Positions 1 through 9,826 are shown, counted from the first letter of the stretch. The stretch: 64,000 nt of DNA from Amnibacterium kyonggiense (GCF_004364555.1 NZ_SOAM01000003.1:434001-498000), one strand, 5' to 3'. The notes: generated from the sequence alone by a model not told the origin. Numbers and translations: made by a program.

Positions 1-774
1 CTTGTTCCGCGTGAAGACGACCTCCTTCTTCGGCGTGTAGCTGGAGATCTGGAACGGACCGGAGGCGACCGGGGCCTTCGTGTAGTTCGCGCCGGTGTCC
101 TTGTCCTTCGGGACCGGGGCCGAGGTCGGCAGCGCGAGGAGGTAGTTGAAGTCGGCGAACGGCTTCTTCAGGTAGAAGGTGATCTTGTTGCCGTCGGCCT
201 TGATGGCCGTGTCGGGCAGGTCACCGCTCTTGTAGGGGCCCTTGTAGGAGGACGGCGCGTTGATGATCGCCGTGAAGTAGAAGCCCGGGCCGCCCGTGAT
301 GACGTCGGTCGCGTAGCTGCGCTCGACGGCGTACTTGACGTCCTGCGCGGTGATCGCGCTGCCGTCGGAGAACTTCAGCCCGTCCTTCAGCGTGTAGGAC
401 CACTCGGTGTAGTCGGCGTTGTGATCCCCGACCGTCGTCGCCAGGTCGGGCGCGAGCGTGAACTTCGTGCCGTTGACCTTCGAGTAGTTGACGAGCGTGC
501 GCGAGAAGACGCGCTGCATGTTGAGGCACCAGCCGTAGTAGGTGCGCGCCGGGTCCCACGAGTCGCAGTCGTCGGTCGCGAGCAGCTTCAGCGTGCCGCC
601 CGTCTTCGTGGACGGGTTGATGACCTTGTCGACCGCGGCGTTGAAGCCGCCGGTGCTGGTGGAGCCGGAGCCTCCGCCCGACGGCGAGTTGCTGCCGCTG
701 GTGCAGCCGGCGAGCGCGAGCGCGCCCACCACCGCGACGCTGGCGAGCGCCAGCGTCTTCCTCTTGAACCTCAT
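1..774 (-). CDS. ABC transporter substrate-binding lipoprotein, family 5 (peptide/nickel), partial
   Basis: N-terminal 258 codons; the C-terminus lies beyond the left edge. The ATG at 774 opens a lipoprotein signal: basic n-region (RFKRK), hydrophobic core and lipobox LAGC with the lipidated cysteine at residue 24, then a Ser/Gly linker. The following sequence (GGTLKLLATDDCDSWDPARTYYGWC) has the GGTL and D-x-x-DPA pattern that opens family 5 solute-binding proteins. It would capture oligopeptides or a similar ligand at the outer membrane face and deliver it to the permease encoded upstream. A GAGAGGG ribosome site precedes the start. It lies 139 bases after the permease in the same direction, so the two are probably co-transcribed. 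The ligand cannot be told from sequence. Confidence 0.88.
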   Translation of the reverse strand, partial: MRFKRKTLALASVAVVGALALAGCTSGSNSPSGGGSGSTSTGGFNAAVDKVINPSTKTGGTLKLLATDDCDSWDPARTYYGWCLNMQRVFSRTLVNYSKVNGTKFTLAPDLATTVGDHNADYTEWSYTLKDGLKFSDGSAITAQDVKYAVERSYATDVITGGPGFYFTAIINAPSSYKGPYKSGDLPDTAIKADGNKITFYLKKPFADFNYLLALPTSAPVPKDKDTGANYTKAPVASGPFQISSYTPKKEVVFTRNK

Positions 775-913
775 CGAGAATCCCTCTCGTTCAGTGTGCT
801 GTGACGAGCGGCGGTGCGGCCGCCCGCTGGGTGGGCCGGAGCCCGGCGCCGGGAGACGGGTGGCAGCCCGCCTCCGACGCACGACTGTGGGGCGCGATGC
901 GCGCCGGGACGGC

Positions 914-1972
914 TCATCGGCCGCCCGCCTTCGGGTCGAGCGCGTCGCGCAGCCCGTCGCCGAAGAGGTTGAACGCCAGCACCGTGATGAAGATCGCGAG
1001 GCCGGGCAGGAAGATGTAGAAGGGGTCGACCTGGATGTACCCGCCCGCGTCGGAGAGCATCTGGCCCCAGGAGGGCGTCGGGGGGATGACGCCGACGCCG
1101 AGGAACGACAGGCCCGCCTCGCCGAGGATGTTGTTCGGGATCGAGAGGGTCGCGTAGACGAGGATCGGCCCGACGAGGTTCGGCGCGATCTCGCGGAACA
1201 TGATCCGCGCGTTGCCGGCGCCGAGGCTCCGAGCGGCCTCGACGAACTCCTTCTCGCGCAGCGACAGCACCTGGCCGCGCACGATGCGGCCGATGTAGGG
1301 GAACGCGAAGAAGCCGAGCACGAAGACGATCACCGCGTACCGCAGGAACGACGACGTGCTGATGATGCCGGAGACCGACACGAGCGCGAGCGAGAAGAGC
1401 AGCGTCGGGAAGGACAGCAGGACGTCCATGATCCGCGACAGCACCGTGTCGACCCAGCCGCGGTAGAACCCGGAGATCACGCCGGCGAGGACGCCGAGGA
1501 CGAGCGAGAGCACGGTCGCGAGCCCGGCGATGACGAGCGAGGTGCGGGCGCCGTACAGGAGGTTGGTCAGCATGTCCTGACCGGACAGCGGGATGACGCC
1601 GAGCCAGTACTTGCCGCTCACGCCGCTGAAGTCGCCGACGGGCAGACCGGTCAGGGTGTCCAGGACGTCGTTCGGCGGCGTGTTGTGCGCGGTCGCGTAG
1701 GTGTCGCCGGCGCGGCCCGTGATGTTCGCGTAGGCGGTCGCGATCGGATCGGCGAACACGGCGAGGAGGATGAACAGGACGATCACGACGCCGCCCGCGA
1801 GTGCGAGCTTGTCCCGCTTGAGGTGGCTCCACGCGATCGCCCAGAGGGACCGGCCGGCGATGTCGGACGAGGTGGCGTCGGGCGACGGCTCGCCGTCGCC
1901 CTGCAGACCGGAGCCCGACAGCCCGTCGTCGGCCGCGACGGCCTCGAACTCGGTCGGTCCGCTCAGTGACAC
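914..1972 (-). CDS. ABC transporter permease, DppC/OppC family
   Basis: 352-residue inner-membrane subunit of a peptide-type importer. A cytoplasmic N-terminal tail of about 45 residues is followed by a first membrane helix (LALAGGVVIVLFILLAVFADP), a long external segment and a C-terminal BPD_transp_1 domain. The coupling loop EAARSLGAGNARIMFREIAP lies near residue 245, and the family-typical GLSFLGVGVIPPTPSWGQM follows. The GTG at 1972 has a GGAGG site just upstream. It is the first gene of a minus-strand unit with the lipoprotein gene. The usual DppB partner does not precede it because the next gene is divergent, so DppB and the ATPases probably lie left of the window. Confidence 0.9.
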   Translation of the reverse strand: MSLSGPTEFEAVAADDGLSGSGLQGDGEPSPDATSSDIAGRSLWAIAWSHLKRDKLALAGGVVIVLFILLAVFADPIATAYANITGRAGDTYATAHNTPPNDVLDTLTGLPVGDFSGVSGKYWLGVIPLSGQDMLTNLLYGARTSLVIAGLATVLSLVLGVLAGVISGFYRGWVDTVLSRIMDVLLSFPTLLFSLALVSVSGIISTSSFLRYAVIVFVLGFFAFPYIGRIVRGQVLSLREKEFVEAARSLGAGNARIMFREIAPNLVGPILVYATLSIPNNILGEAGLSFLGVGVIPPTPSWGQMLSDAGGYIQVDPFYIFLPGLAIFITVLAFNLFGDGLRDALDPKAGGR

Positions 1973-2209
1973 GCCTGATCCTCCCGAGGTGGATTCGCGG
2001 CACTCGTCGCCGCGCCCCCGGATGGGGACGCAGGTAGCGTACGTACGACGGGTCCCCCTACAAAACCGGTGAAGAATTCGTTACATGTCGGAAATGGTTC
2101 GGGTCGCCCATCGGCACTTCGGCGACACATCCGTGCCCGGAGCGCCCGGATCACGCATGATCGTTGCGTCCGGCCGCCGCTGCGGCGCCCTCCCGAACCT
2201 GACCACACG

Positions 2210-2986
2210 ATGACCGGCCGTCCGATCGCGGTCCCGGTCGAGCGGTCCCTCCGACCCGCGCGGCCCGGTGTCGAGCTGCTGCTCGTGCTCGGGGTCAGCC
2301 TCGGGCAGTCCGCCGTCTACTCCGTGCTCTCGCTCGCGGACGCCCTCACCCGCGGACCGCTGAACCAGCAGACGCAGACCCTGAACCCGCAGCAGAACGA
2401 CCGCGTCGTGTTCGACCTCATCGAGCAGGTGCTGGCGATCGCCTTCCCGCTCGTGCCCGTCGCGCTCGCCCTCTACCTGATGGGGCCGGGCGTCCTGCGG
2501 CGAATCGGCCTCGACGCCCGGCACCCCGGCTTCGACCTCGGCGGCGGCATGCTGCTCGCAGCATGCATCGGGATCCCCGGGCTCGCCCTCTACTTCGGCG
2601 CCGTCGCGCTGAACCTCAACAGCAACGTCGATACCTCGGGCATCGGGCCGCAGTGGTACGCCGTCCCGGTCCTCGTCCTCTCGGCGCTCCGCGCGGCCCT
2701 GCAGGAGGAGGTGATCGTCGTCGCCTTCCTCGTCGACCGCCTCGGCATGAAGGGCTGGCGGTTCTGGGCGGTGGTGCTGACGAGCGCGCTGCTCCGCGGT
2801 TCGTACCACCTGTACCAGGGCTTCGGCGGCTTCGTCGGCAACGCGGTGATGGGCGTCGTCTTCGTGCTCGTGTACCGGCGCTGGGGGCGCCTCGGGCCCC
2901 TCGTGGTCGCGCACTTCCTCCTCGACCTCGTGAGCTTCGTGGGGTACGACCTGCTCAAGCAGCTCGCCCCCGGCCTGCTGCCGTGA
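2210..2986 (+). CDS. CPBP family intramembrane protease (CAAX protease/bacteriocin-processing)
   Basis: 258-residue multi-pass membrane protein of the Abi/CPBP family. The three family motifs are present: the glutamate pair E166-E167 (EEVIVVAFL), a histidine in the SYHLYQG segment (H200), and HFLLDLVSF near the C-terminus. These side chains form the intramembrane glutamyl-protease site in characterised relatives; the substrate here is unknown. The ATG at 2210 gives a normal-length N-terminus. An in-frame GTG at 2069 would add 47 Arg-rich residues that do not look like part of the fold, so it was not chosen. No clear ribosome site is visible, so the start is uncertain. Its stop overlaps the next gene in GTGA, implying translational coupling. 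Confidence 0.82.
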   Translation: MTGRPIAVPVERSLRPARPGVELLLVLGVSLGQSAVYSVLSLADALTRGPLNQQTQTLNPQQNDRVVFDLIEQVLAIAFPLVPVALALYLMGPGVLRRIGLDARHPGFDLGGGMLLAACIGIPGLALYFGAVALNLNSNVDTSGIGPQWYAVPVLVLSALRAALQEEVIVVAFLVDRLGMKGWRFWAVVLTSALLRGSYHLYQGFGGFVGNAVMGVVFVLVYRRWGRLGPLVVAHFLLDLVSFVGYDLLKQLAPGLLP

Positions 2987-3780
2987 ACCGCTCCCTCGCC
3001 TTCGCGACCGACGTCGCGCTCCGGGCCGCAGAGGGCGCCGAGGTGGAGCGCACGACGGCGGGCGTCGTGGTCCGGATGGGGTCGAACCCCGGGTTCCGCT
3101 GGGGCAACTTCCTCCTCGTCGACCGGGCGGGCTCGCCCGGGGCCCGCACCGCCGAGCACGCCGCGGCCTTCCCCGGCGCGGGCTTCACCACGATCGGCGT
3201 CGACGCCCCCCACGCCGCGCTCGACGAGGGCGCGTGGCTGTCGGCCGGCTTCACGATCGAGCGCCTCGCGGTGCTGACCTCCCGCGGCGCGATCAGCGCT
3301 CCCGCGGCCGGCGTGCGGCCGCTCGTGTCGGACGAGGACTGGGCGGCCGAGCAGCGGATCGCGCTCGCGCTGGAGGACGCCCCGGACGAGGATCACCTCG
3401 CCTTCGTCCGTCGTCGCACGGCGGAGCGGCGCCGCGCGGTCGAGGCCGGCCGCATCGTCTGGCTCGGGGTGGAGGTCGCGGGTGCCGTCGTCGCGACCGC
3501 CGGGATCGCCGACGCGGGCGATCGCATCGCGCGGTTCCAAGACGTGCAGACCGACGCCGCCCACCGGCGGCGCGGCCACGCCTCCGCCCTGATCGCCGCC
3601 GGTGTCCGCATCGCGGCCGACGCCTTTGGCAGCGCCCTCTTCGTCCTCGTCGCGGAGCGGGCCGGCCCCGCGATCGGCCTCTACCGCCGCCTCGGGTTCG
3701 GCGAGGTCGAGACCCAGCTGCAGCTGAGCCGGGTCGATCCGCCCTCCGCCTCCCTGGGCGCTGTCGGGGGCGCCGCGTAG
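2983..3780 (+). CDS. GNAT family N-acetyltransferase
   Basis: 265 residues with a C-terminal Gcn5-like domain. The acetyl-CoA loop is VQTDAAHRRRGHASALI, matching the Q/R-x-x-G-x-A/G motif A, followed by the classical GLYRRLGFGEVE C-terminal strand. The N-terminal half is less conserved and may be a degenerate second GNAT-like fold. The start GTG overlaps the CAAX protease stop by four bases; no other start fits the reading frame without running far into the upstream gene. The substrate is unknown. The stop codon TAG doubles as the first bases of a probable -10 hexamer (TAGCGT) for the next gene. Confidence 0.8.
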   Translation: MNRSLAFATDVALRAAEGAEVERTTAGVVVRMGSNPGFRWGNFLLVDRAGSPGARTAEHAAAFPGAGFTTIGVDAPHAALDEGAWLSAGFTIERLAVLTSRGAISAPAAGVRPLVSDEDWAAEQRIALALEDAPDEDHLAFVRRRTAERRRAVEAGRIVWLGVEVAGAVVATAGIADAGDRIARFQDVQTDAAHRRRGHASALIAAGVRIAADAFGSALFVLVAERAGPAIGLYRRLGFGEVETQLQLSRVDPPSASLGAVGGAA

Positions 3781-3791
3781 CGTCGAGCCCG

Positions 3792-4337
3792 ATGGTGCAG
3801 AGCATCGAGCTGCTGGTCGACGAGGACGCGGAGTCGGCGCTCCGCGGGTCCTGGGCGGCGCTCGCGGACGCGGGCCTGCCGAGTCTCGCGACGCACGCCG
3901 GCGACTCGAACCGCCCGCACGTCACCGTCGCGGTGACGGACGGCACGGGCTTCGAGGCCGCGGTGGACGCGCTCCGCGCCGTCGTCGAGGGCTGGGACCT
4001 CGCGCGGGCGGGGCTCGCGGCGGTGGTCGGCTCGCCGGTGCTGTTCGGCGGGCACCGGCACCGCTGGGTGCTCGCCCGGCAGATCGTGCCGAGCCGGCCG
4101 CTCCTGACCCTGCACGCCGCCGTGCACCGGGCGCTCGCGCGACACGCGGCGGACGCGCCGGTGGTCGAGCAGACGCTGCCGGACCGCTGGACGCCGCACG
4201 TCACCCTCGCCCGCCGCGTCCCCGCCGACCGCCTCGGCGAGGCGCTGGCCGCGGTCGAGATGGAGCCGCTGCCAGTCCGGTTCACCGGCGCCCGGCTCTG
4301 GGACTCGGTCGAGAAGACCGTCACGCCCCTGGTCTGA
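3792..4337 (+). CDS. 2'-5' RNA ligase / 2H phosphoesterase family protein
   Basis: 181 residues with the two His-x-Thr motifs that define the 2H superfamily: HVTV near residue 39 and HVTL near residue 138, about 100 residues apart as usual. Family members hydrolyse or form 2',5'- or cyclic phosphodiester bonds in RNA or nucleotides; the actual substrate is not inferable. The ATG at 3792 lies 8 bases after TAGCGT (3778-3783), which includes the stop codon of the preceding gene, so it may be transcribed as its own leaderless message. A strong palindromic terminator follows at 4343. Confidence 0.83.
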   Translation: MVQSIELLVDEDAESALRGSWAALADAGLPSLATHAGDSNRPHVTVAVTDGTGFEAAVDALRAVVEGWDLARAGLAAVVGSPVLFGGHRHRWVLARQIVPSRPLLTLHAAVHRALARHAADAPVVEQTLPDRWTPHVTLARRVPADRLGEALAAVEMEPLPVRFTGARLWDSVEKTVTPLV

Positions 4338-4342
4338 CGCCT

Positions 4343-4403
4343 CGGTTCACGGATACGGAGATACGGGACGCTTCGCGCCGCCGATCTCCGTATCCGTGAA
4401 CCG
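4343..4403. terminator. Bidirectional palindromic terminator between convergent genes
   Basis: Perfect 20-base inverted repeat (4343-4362 and 4384-4403) around a 21-base loop, lying exactly between the ends of the convergent 2H and gcvP genes. Its core GGTTCA-NN-GATACGGAGAT recurs at 35386-35433, so it belongs to a repeat family. No U-tract follows. The terminator role is inferred from position and symmetry. Confidence 0.75.
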
Positions 4404-4405
4404 GG

Positions 4406-7321
4406 CTACTCGAAGGCGCCGGGCGGCGGGCAGGCGCAGACGAGGTTGCGGTCGCCGTACGCCTGGTCGATGCGGCGCACCGGCGGCCAGTACTTGCCGC
4501 GGACCGCGCGGAGCCGCCCCTCGCCGTGCGTCGCCGCCTCGAACGGGTACGCCGCCGTCTCCCGGGAGTAGGCGTGCGGCCACACCGTGTCCGTCACCGC
4601 CCGCGCCGTGTGCGGCGCGCCCTGGAGCGGATTGTCGTCCGCCGGCCACTCCCCCGCCGCGACGCGGTCCGCCTCCGCCCGGATCGCGAGCATCGCGTCG
4701 ACGAAGCGGTCGATCTCCGCGAGGTCCTCGCTCTCCGTCGGCTCGACCATGAGCGTGCCCGGAACCGGGAACGACATCGTCGGGGCGTGGAACCCGTAGT
4801 CGATGAGCCGCTTCGCAACGTCGTCGACCGTGACCCCGGTCTCCGCGGTCAGCGGGCGGAGGTCGAGGATGCACTCGTGGGCGACGAGGCCGCCGTCGCC
4901 CCGGTACAGGACCGGGAAGGCGTCGCCGAGCCGGGCCGCGACGTAGTTCGCGGCGAGCACCGCGGCGTCGGTCGCGTCGCGCAGGCCGTCGGCGCCCATC
5001 ATGCGGACGTACGCCCACGAGATCGGCAGGATGCCTGGCGACCCGAACGGCGCCGCCGAGACCGGCGCGCCCCCGAACCGGCCGGGGCCGCCCTGCACCG
5101 CCTGCTGCGCGAACGGGTGGCTCGGCAGGTGCGCCGCGAGGTGCGCCTTCGCCGCCACCGGACCGACGCCCGGGCCGCCGCCGCCGTGCGGGATGCAGAA
5201 CGTCTTGTGGAGGTTCAGGTGGCTGACGTCCCCGCCGAAGTCGCCGAAGCGGGCCCGGCCGACGAGCGCGTTGAGGTTCGCGCCGTCGATGTACACCTGG
5301 CCGCCGGCCGCGTGCACCGCGTCGGTGACGGCCCGGATCTCGTGCTCGTAGACGCCGTGCGTCGACGGGTACGTGATCATCAGCGCGGCGAGGTGCTCCG
5401 CGTGCGCCGCCACCTTCGCGCGCAGGTCGTCGAGGTCGACGTTGCCGAGCTCGTCGCACGCGACGACGACGACCTTCAGCCCGGCGAGCACCGCCGACGC
5501 GGCGTTCGTGCCGTGCGCGGAGGACGGGATGAGGCAGACCGTGCGGGCCTCGTCGCCGTTCGCGCGGTGGTAGCCGCGGATCGCGAGCAGCCCCGCGAGC
5601 TCGCCCTGGCTGCCGGCGTTCGGCTGGAGGCTGACCGCGTCGTAGCCGGTCAGGTCGGCGAGCCACCCCTCGAGCTGCCCGATGAGCTCGAGCGAGCCGG
5701 CGACGTCCTCGGCGGGCGCGAACGGGTGGAGGTCCGCGAACTCCGGCCACGTCACGGCCGCCATCTCGGTCGCCGCGTTCAGCTTCATCGTGCAGGAGCC
5801 GAGCGGGATCATGCCGCGGTCCAGCGCGTAGTCGAGGTCGGCGAGGTACTTGAGGTACCGCATCATGCCGGTCTCGGAATGGAACGTGTTGAACACGGGG
5901 TGCGTGAGGTACTCGGAGGTGCGCTCGAGGCCCTCCGGCACGTGCCGGAACTTCGCGAGCGCGAAGCCGGACGACTCCTCGAGCGGCAGCCCGAAGGCCG
6001 ACAGCAGGGCGTTGAACGGCGCGTTCGCCGTCGTCTCGTCGAACGAGACCGCGACGGCCGTGTCGTCGACCTTGCGCAGCCAGAGGCCGGCGTCCCGTCC
6101 GCGGGCGAGCACGAGGTCGGCGTCCTCGACGTCCGCGACGAACGTGTCGAAGAAGGATCCCTTCCGGACCCGGACGCCCTTGCTCTCGAGCACCGTCGCC
6201 GCCCGATGAGCCGCCGTGTCCACCCGCTCCGCGATCCGCCGCAGCCCGGACGGCCCGTGGTAGACGGCGTACATCGACGCCATCACCGCGAGCAGCACCT
6301 GTGCGGTGCAGATGTTCGAGGTCGCCTTCTCGCGGCGGATGTGCTGCTCCCGCGCCTGCAGGCTCAGCCGGTAGGCGGGCTGGCCGTCCGCGTCCTTGGA
6401 GACGCCGACGAGCCGGCCGGGCAGCTGCCGCTCGAGGCCGGCGCGCACGGCCATGAAGCCGGCGTGCGGACCGCCCATCGCCATCGGGACGCCGAATCGC
6501 TGGGAGGAGCCCACGGCGACGTCCGCGCCGAGCTCGCCCGGCGGGGTCAGCAGCGTCATCGCGAGCAGGTCGGCCGCGACGACCGCGAGGCCGCCGCGCT
6601 CCTTCGCGCCCGCGAGCACCGCGGACGGGTCCCACACGCGCCCGGACGCGCCGGGGTACTGCACGAGCACGCCGAACAGGTCGCCCTCCGGCAGCCCGTC
6701 GGCGGCGAGGTCCGCCTCGACGAGCTCGATGCCGACGGCCTCGGCGCGGCCCGCGAGGACCGCCTTCGTCTGCGGCAGGGCGTCCGCGTCGACGACGAAC
6801 CGCGCCGTCTTCGCGCGGGAGGCGCGCCGGGCGAGCAGCATGCCCTCGACGACGGCGGTCGCCTCGTCGAGCATCGAGGCGTTCGCCGTCGTGAGGCCGG
6901 TGAGGTCCGCGACCATCGTCTGGAAGTTGAGGAGCGCCTCCAGGCGGCCCTGCGAGATCTCGGGCTGGTACGGCGTGTACGCCGTGTACCAGGAGGGGTT
7001 CTCGAGCACGTTCCGCTGGATCACGGCCGGCGTGATCGTGCCGGAGTACCCGAGGCCGATCATCGAGGTGCGGACCGTGTTGCGGGCGGCGAGCGCCCGC
7101 AGCTCGGCGATCGCCCGCCGCTCCGTCGCGGCGGGCGGCAGGGCCGAGGGCGCGTCGTCGGCGAGCGCGATCGCGGACGGCACGGCGCGGGCCATCAGCT
7201 CGTCGGTCGAGTCGACGCCGACCGCGGCGAGCATGGCCGCCTGCGCATCGGGCGTCGTGCCGATGTGCCGCCGCTGGAACGCGTCGTGCTGGACGACGCG
7301 GCGGGTCACGAGGTCGGTCAT
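4406..7321 (-). CDS. gcvP: Glycine dehydrogenase (aminomethyl-transferring), P protein
   Basis: 971 residues, the usual length of the single-chain P protein. It decarboxylates glycine with pyridoxal phosphate and passes the aminomethyl group to lipoylated GcvH. The N-terminal half has the RHIGT opening and the GYSGT segment. The C-terminal half has [11 protein letters not shown] and the cofactor site [16 protein letters not shown], with the Schiff-base lysine at about residue 706. The ATG at 7321 overlaps the gcvH stop in ATGA; longer in-frame extensions would run through gcvH. Last gene of the riboswitch-controlled gcvTHP operon. No lipoamide dehydrogenase gene accompanies it. Confidence 0.97.
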   Translation of the reverse strand: MTDLVTRRVVQHDAFQRRHIGTTPDAQAAMLAAVGVDSTDELMARAVPSAIALADDAPSALPPAATERRAIAELRALAARNTVRTSMIGLGYSGTITPAVIQRNVLENPSWYTAYTPYQPEISQGRLEALLNFQTMVADLTGLTTANASMLDEATAVVEGMLLARRASRAKTARFVVDADALPQTKAVLAGRAEAVGIELVEADLAADGLPEGDLFGVLVQYPGASGRVWDPSAVLAGAKERGGLAVVAADLLAMTLLTPPGELGADVAVGSSQRFGVPMAMGGPHAGFMAVRAGLERQLPGRLVGVSKDADGQPAYRLSLQAREQHIRREKATSNICTAQVLLAVMASMYAVYHGPSGLRRIAERVDTAAHRAATVLESKGVRVRKGSFFDTFVADVEDADLVLARGRDAGLWLRKVDDTAVAVSFDETTANAPFNALLSAFGLPLEESSGFALAKFRHVPEGLERTSEYLTHPVFNTFHSETGMMRYLKYLADLDYALDRGMIPLGSCTMKLNAATEMAAVTWPEFADLHPFAPAEDVAGSLELIGQLEGWLADLTGYDAVSLQPNAGSQGELAGLLAIRGYHRANGDEARTVCLIPSSAHGTNAASAVLAGLKVVVVACDELGNVDLDDLRAKVAAHAEHLAALMITYPSTHGVYEHEIRAVTDAVHAAGGQVYIDGANLNALVGRARFGDFGGDVSHLNLHKTFCIPHGGGGPGVGPVAAKAHLAAHLPSHPFAQQAVQGGPGRFGGAPVSAAPFGSPGILPISWAYVRMMGADGLRDATDAAVLAANYVAARLGDAFPVLYRGDGGLVAHECILDLRPLTAETGVTVDDVAKRLIDYGFHAPTMSFPVPGTLMVEPTESEDLAEIDRFVDAMLAIRAEADRVAAGEWPADDNPLQGAPHTARAVTDTVWPHAYSRETAAYPFEAATHGEGRLRAVRGKYWPPVRRIDQAYGDRNLVCACPPPGAFE

Positions 7322-7692
7322 GCGGCTCCCGTCAGGGCGTCGTACGCGGCCTTGTCGAGGAGGTCGGGGAGCTCGGTGAAGCGCACCTTCAGCAGCCAGC
7401 CGGCCCCGGTCGGGTCGCTGTTCACGATCTCGGGCGAGGACGACACGGCCTCGTTCACCTCCACGACCTCGCCGGAGACCGGGCAGAACAGCTCGCCCAC
7501 CGACTTCGTGGACTCGAGCTCGCCGACGACCTGGCCGGCCTCGACCGTGTCGCCGACCGCCGGCAGCTCCGCGTAGACGATGTCGCCGAGCTGGTCGGCG
7601 GCGTAGCCGGTGATGCCGACGGTCGCCACGTCGCCGTCCGCGTCGACCCACTCGTGGTCGGACGTGTACTTGAGGTCCTGCTCGCTGGTCAT
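7318..7692 (-). CDS. gcvH: Glycine cleavage system H protein
   Basis: 124 residues, full length. This is the lipoyl carrier that shuttles the aminomethyl intermediate between P, T and L proteins. The lipoylation site is K63 in [12 protein letters not shown], with the expected two-fold-symmetric beta sandwich around it and the conserved YTSDHEW near the N-terminus. It is coupled to both neighbours by four-base ATGA overlaps (gcvT stop at its start, gcvP start at its stop), so all three are translated as a block in fixed order. Confidence 0.97.
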   Translation of the reverse strand: MTSEQDLKYTSDHEWVDADGDVATVGITGYAADQLGDIVYAELPAVGDTVEAGQVVGELESTKSVGELFCPVSGEVVEVNEAVSSSPEIVNSDPTGAGWLLKVRFTELPDLLDKAAYDALTGAA

Positions 7693-8861
7693 GCGCGGGC
7701 CTTTCGGGAGTAGAAGGGCAGGGGGACGGTGGTCGCGGGCAGCGCGGTGCCGCGGACGTCGATGGCCAGTCGGCCGTCGACGGCGTCGCGGTCGACGTAC
7801 GCCATCGCGATGGGGTGGCCGAGGGTCGGGCTGAGGGCGCCGCTCGTGACGACGCCGACCTCGCGGCCGGGGCCGGATCCGTCGGGGTCGGGGTCGAGGG
7901 CGAGCACGCGGTAGCCCGCGCGGCCGGCGCGGCGTCCCTCGGCCTGCAGGCCGACGAGGACGCGGGTGCCGGCGGCGTCCGGAGACTCCACGGCGGCCCG
8001 GCCGACGTAGTCGGCGGCCTTCTCGGCGCGGACCAGCCGGCCGAGGCCCGCCTGCTGCGGGGTGGTGAGCGCGGTGAGCTCGTGCCCGTAGAGCGGCATG
8101 CCGGCTTCGAGCCGGAGGGTGTCGCGGGCGGCGAGGCCCGCGGGCACGAGCCCGGAGCCGCGGCCCGTGCTCATCAGCACGTCCCAGAGCCGGGGCAGGA
8201 GGGCGGGCGCGGCGTAGAGCTCGAAGCCGTCCTCCCCCGTGTAGCCGGTGCGGGCGACGAGGACGGGGTGGCCGTCCCACTTCGCGCGGAGGAACCGGTA
8301 GTTCCGCAGCTCGGCGAGCAGGCCGCGGAACCGCGCCTCCGTCGGGTCGTCGTCGTCCGCCGCGAAGCCGGGGACCTCGAGGAGGATCTCCCGCGCCTTC
8401 GGCCCCTGGATCGCGATGAGGCCGATGTCGTCGGTCTCGTCCTGGACCTCCGCATCGAACCCGACGACCCGGTCGCGGAGGTGCTGGACGACGACCTCGC
8501 GGTTCGCCGCGTTCGCGACGACGAGGTAGCGGTCGTCGCCGGTGCGGTACACGACGAGGTCGTCCTCCACCCCGCCGCCGCCGTTCAGGAGGAGCGTGTA
8601 CTTCGCGCGGCCGATCGCGAGCGTCGACAGCTCGCCGAGGAGCGCGGCGTCGAGCGCGGCCGCGGCGTCGGGGCCGAGCACGAGGATCTCCGCCATGTGC
8701 GAGAGGTCGAACAGGCCGGCCGCGCGGCGGACGGCGTGGTGCTCGGCGAGATCGCCGCTGTAGCGCACCGGCATGGTCCAGCCGGCGAACTCGGTGAACG
8801 CGGCGCCCGCGGCGACGTGGACGTCGTGGAGCGGGGACGGAGTCGGGGTGGAGTCGGGCAC
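7689..8861 (-). CDS. gcvT: Glycine cleavage system aminomethyltransferase, T protein
   Basis: 390 residues. It transfers the one-carbon unit from GcvH to tetrahydrofolate, releasing ammonia. GCV_T family signatures are visible: the [24 protein letters not shown] opening, the [13 protein letters not shown] segment, [14 protein letters not shown] in the folate domain, and a C-terminal barrel ending before YSRKARA. The GTG at 8861 has GAGGAG just upstream. It is the first gene of the operon and directly follows the tandem glycine riboswitch, so expression should rise with glycine. Confidence 0.96.
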   Translation of the reverse strand: MPDSTPTPSPLHDVHVAAGAAFTEFAGWTMPVRYSGDLAEHHAVRRAAGLFDLSHMAEILVLGPDAAAALDAALLGELSTLAIGRAKYTLLLNGGGGVEDDLVVYRTGDDRYLVVANAANREVVVQHLRDRVVGFDAEVQDETDDIGLIAIQGPKAREILLEVPGFAADDDDPTEARFRGLLAELRNYRFLRAKWDGHPVLVARTGYTGEDGFELYAAPALLPRLWDVLMSTGRGSGLVPAGLAARDTLRLEAGMPLYGHELTALTTPQQAGLGRLVRAEKAADYVGRAAVESPDAAGTRVLVGLQAEGRRAGRAGYRVLALDPDPDGSGPGREVGVVTSGALSPTLGHPIAMAYVDRDAVDGRLAIDVRGTALPATTVPLPFYSRKARA

Positions 8862-8914
8862 ACGGGCTCCTCGCGGATCGTGGACCGGGCCGACGGCGTC
8901 GGACCGGCTGGTGC

Positions 8915-9122
8915 TCCCCCTCTGTCATGGCGCCTGAGAGATTCGGCCGCTGCGGCCTTTCCCCGTCGGCGGGAGCCCCGCGTCCGGTGGACGCGGCTCC
9001 GCTCTCCAGAGCGGCCTGCCGATGCGGTGCGTGGACCTGAGAGATTCCGGGGCGGTTGCTCCTACGGTGCCGTCACAGCGGTGGACCACTGCTCGATCCC
9101 ACGCTGCGCCGACTCTCCCGCA
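8915..9122 (-). promoter_or_regulatory. Tandem glycine riboswitch
   Basis: Two aptamers in the gcvT leader. Read on the minus strand, each has GGAGAG at its 5' side (9113-9118 and 9002-9007) and the diagnostic CTCTCAGG at its 3' side (9036-9043 and 8933-8940). The first also has the GGAGCAA core near 9055-9061. The second ends about 55 bases before the gcvT start. In known cases glycine binding switches on gcv expression. No clear intrinsic terminator is seen between the aptamers and gcvT, so control may act on translation. Confidence 0.92.
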
Positions 9123-9158
9123 TCGGCCGTACGGCCGGTGTGTTCGGTTGTGGGCGCC

Positions 9159-9180
9159 ATGCTACCGACCCCTCCGACAG
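9159..9180 (-). promoter_or_regulatory. Probable gcv operon promoter with TGTCGGAG element
   Basis: On the minus strand TGTCGGAG lies 7 bases before a -10-like TAGCAT (9159-9164), about 37 bases upstream of the riboswitch. The element resembles the PafBC-type motif seen before the exonuclease and rmuC genes, but its spacer is one base shorter. Promoter function fits its position; PafBC control of gcv is only a possibility. Confidence 0.5.
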
Positions 9181-9220
9181 CCGCACCTCCCGCATCGCCT
9201 CGGAAGTCGATGCACCGCGC

Positions 9221-9826
9221 TCAGACGCCGTAGAGGGTCTCCGCGTCCTCCACGAGGTCGATCGTGCGGGACAGGAGGCGCTCGATGGACGGCGAGCGCA
9301 GGAGGTCGAGCTGGTCGAGCGGGCCGAACGGCGCGATCGCGGCGAGCTGCCACGCGGCGGCGGCCGGGTCGTCGTCGAGCACGATGTCGGGCGGCCAGCG
9401 GAGCTCCTCCCCCGCCTCCTCCGCGAGCTTCAGGACCCGCCGCACGAGCAGGTCGGCGCGCGCCAGCAGCGGTGCGAGGTCGTCGGACCACGCGGGCTCC
9501 TCGAGGTCCGTGACCTCGGCCCGCGGGTAGGGCGCGTCCTCGAGCCAGCGGTCGACCCGGATGCGTCGGACCCCCTGCGCGATGAGGAGGATCGCCTCCC
9601 CCGAGGTGTCGAGGCTGCCGACCTGCGCGACCGTGCCGATGTCGGTGCGCACGTCGCCGCCGCCGACCTCCTGCCCCCGCTCGATCAGCGTGACGCCGAA
9701 CTCCGCGGGCTCGTCCGGGAGGATGTCGCGGAGCATCGCGAGGTAGCGCGGCTCGAAGACCCGCAGCGGCAGCGGCATGTGCGGCAGCAGCACGGAGCCG
9801 AGCGGGAACATCGGGATCGCGGTCAT
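9221..9826 (-). CDS. Lon N-terminal (substrate-binding) domain protein
   Basis: 201 residues consisting of a stand-alone Lon N-terminal/LonSB domain (IPMFPLGSVLLPHMPLPLRVFEPRYLAML), with no AAA ATPase or protease part. The domain binds unfolded protein segments in Lon; the role of isolated bacterial copies is not established. The ATG at 9826 puts IPMFPLG at the N-terminus as in relatives; the frame continues 16 codons upstream, but those residues look non-coding. It lies upstream of the gcv leader in the same direction, separated by the promoter near 9160. Confidence 0.85.
   Translation of the reverse strand: MTAIPMFPLGSVLLPHMPLPLRVFEPRYLAMLRDILPDEPAEFGVTLIERGQEVGGGDVRTDIGTVAQVGSLDTSGEAILLIAQGVRRIRVDRWLEDAPYPRAEVTDLEEPAWSDDLAPLLARADLLVRRVLKLAEEAGEELRWPPDIVLDDDPAAAAWQLAAIAPFGPLDQLDLLRSPSIERLLSRTIDLVEDAETLYGV

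Noticed and set aside
842-853. Palindrome CCCGGCGCCGGG between permease and lipoprotein genes
   Set aside because: Such GC palindromes arise often by chance in this composition, and it would have to sit inside an operon.
4526-7576. Very long open frame on the plus strand opposite gcvP
   Set aside because: Arg-rich antisense shadow of gcvP/gcvH caused by high GC; no recognisable domain.
8915-9122. The two CTCTCAGG copies as a simple direct repeat
   Set aside because: Both fall at the 3' side of glycine aptamers with matching GGAGAG elements, so the tandem glycine riboswitch explains them.
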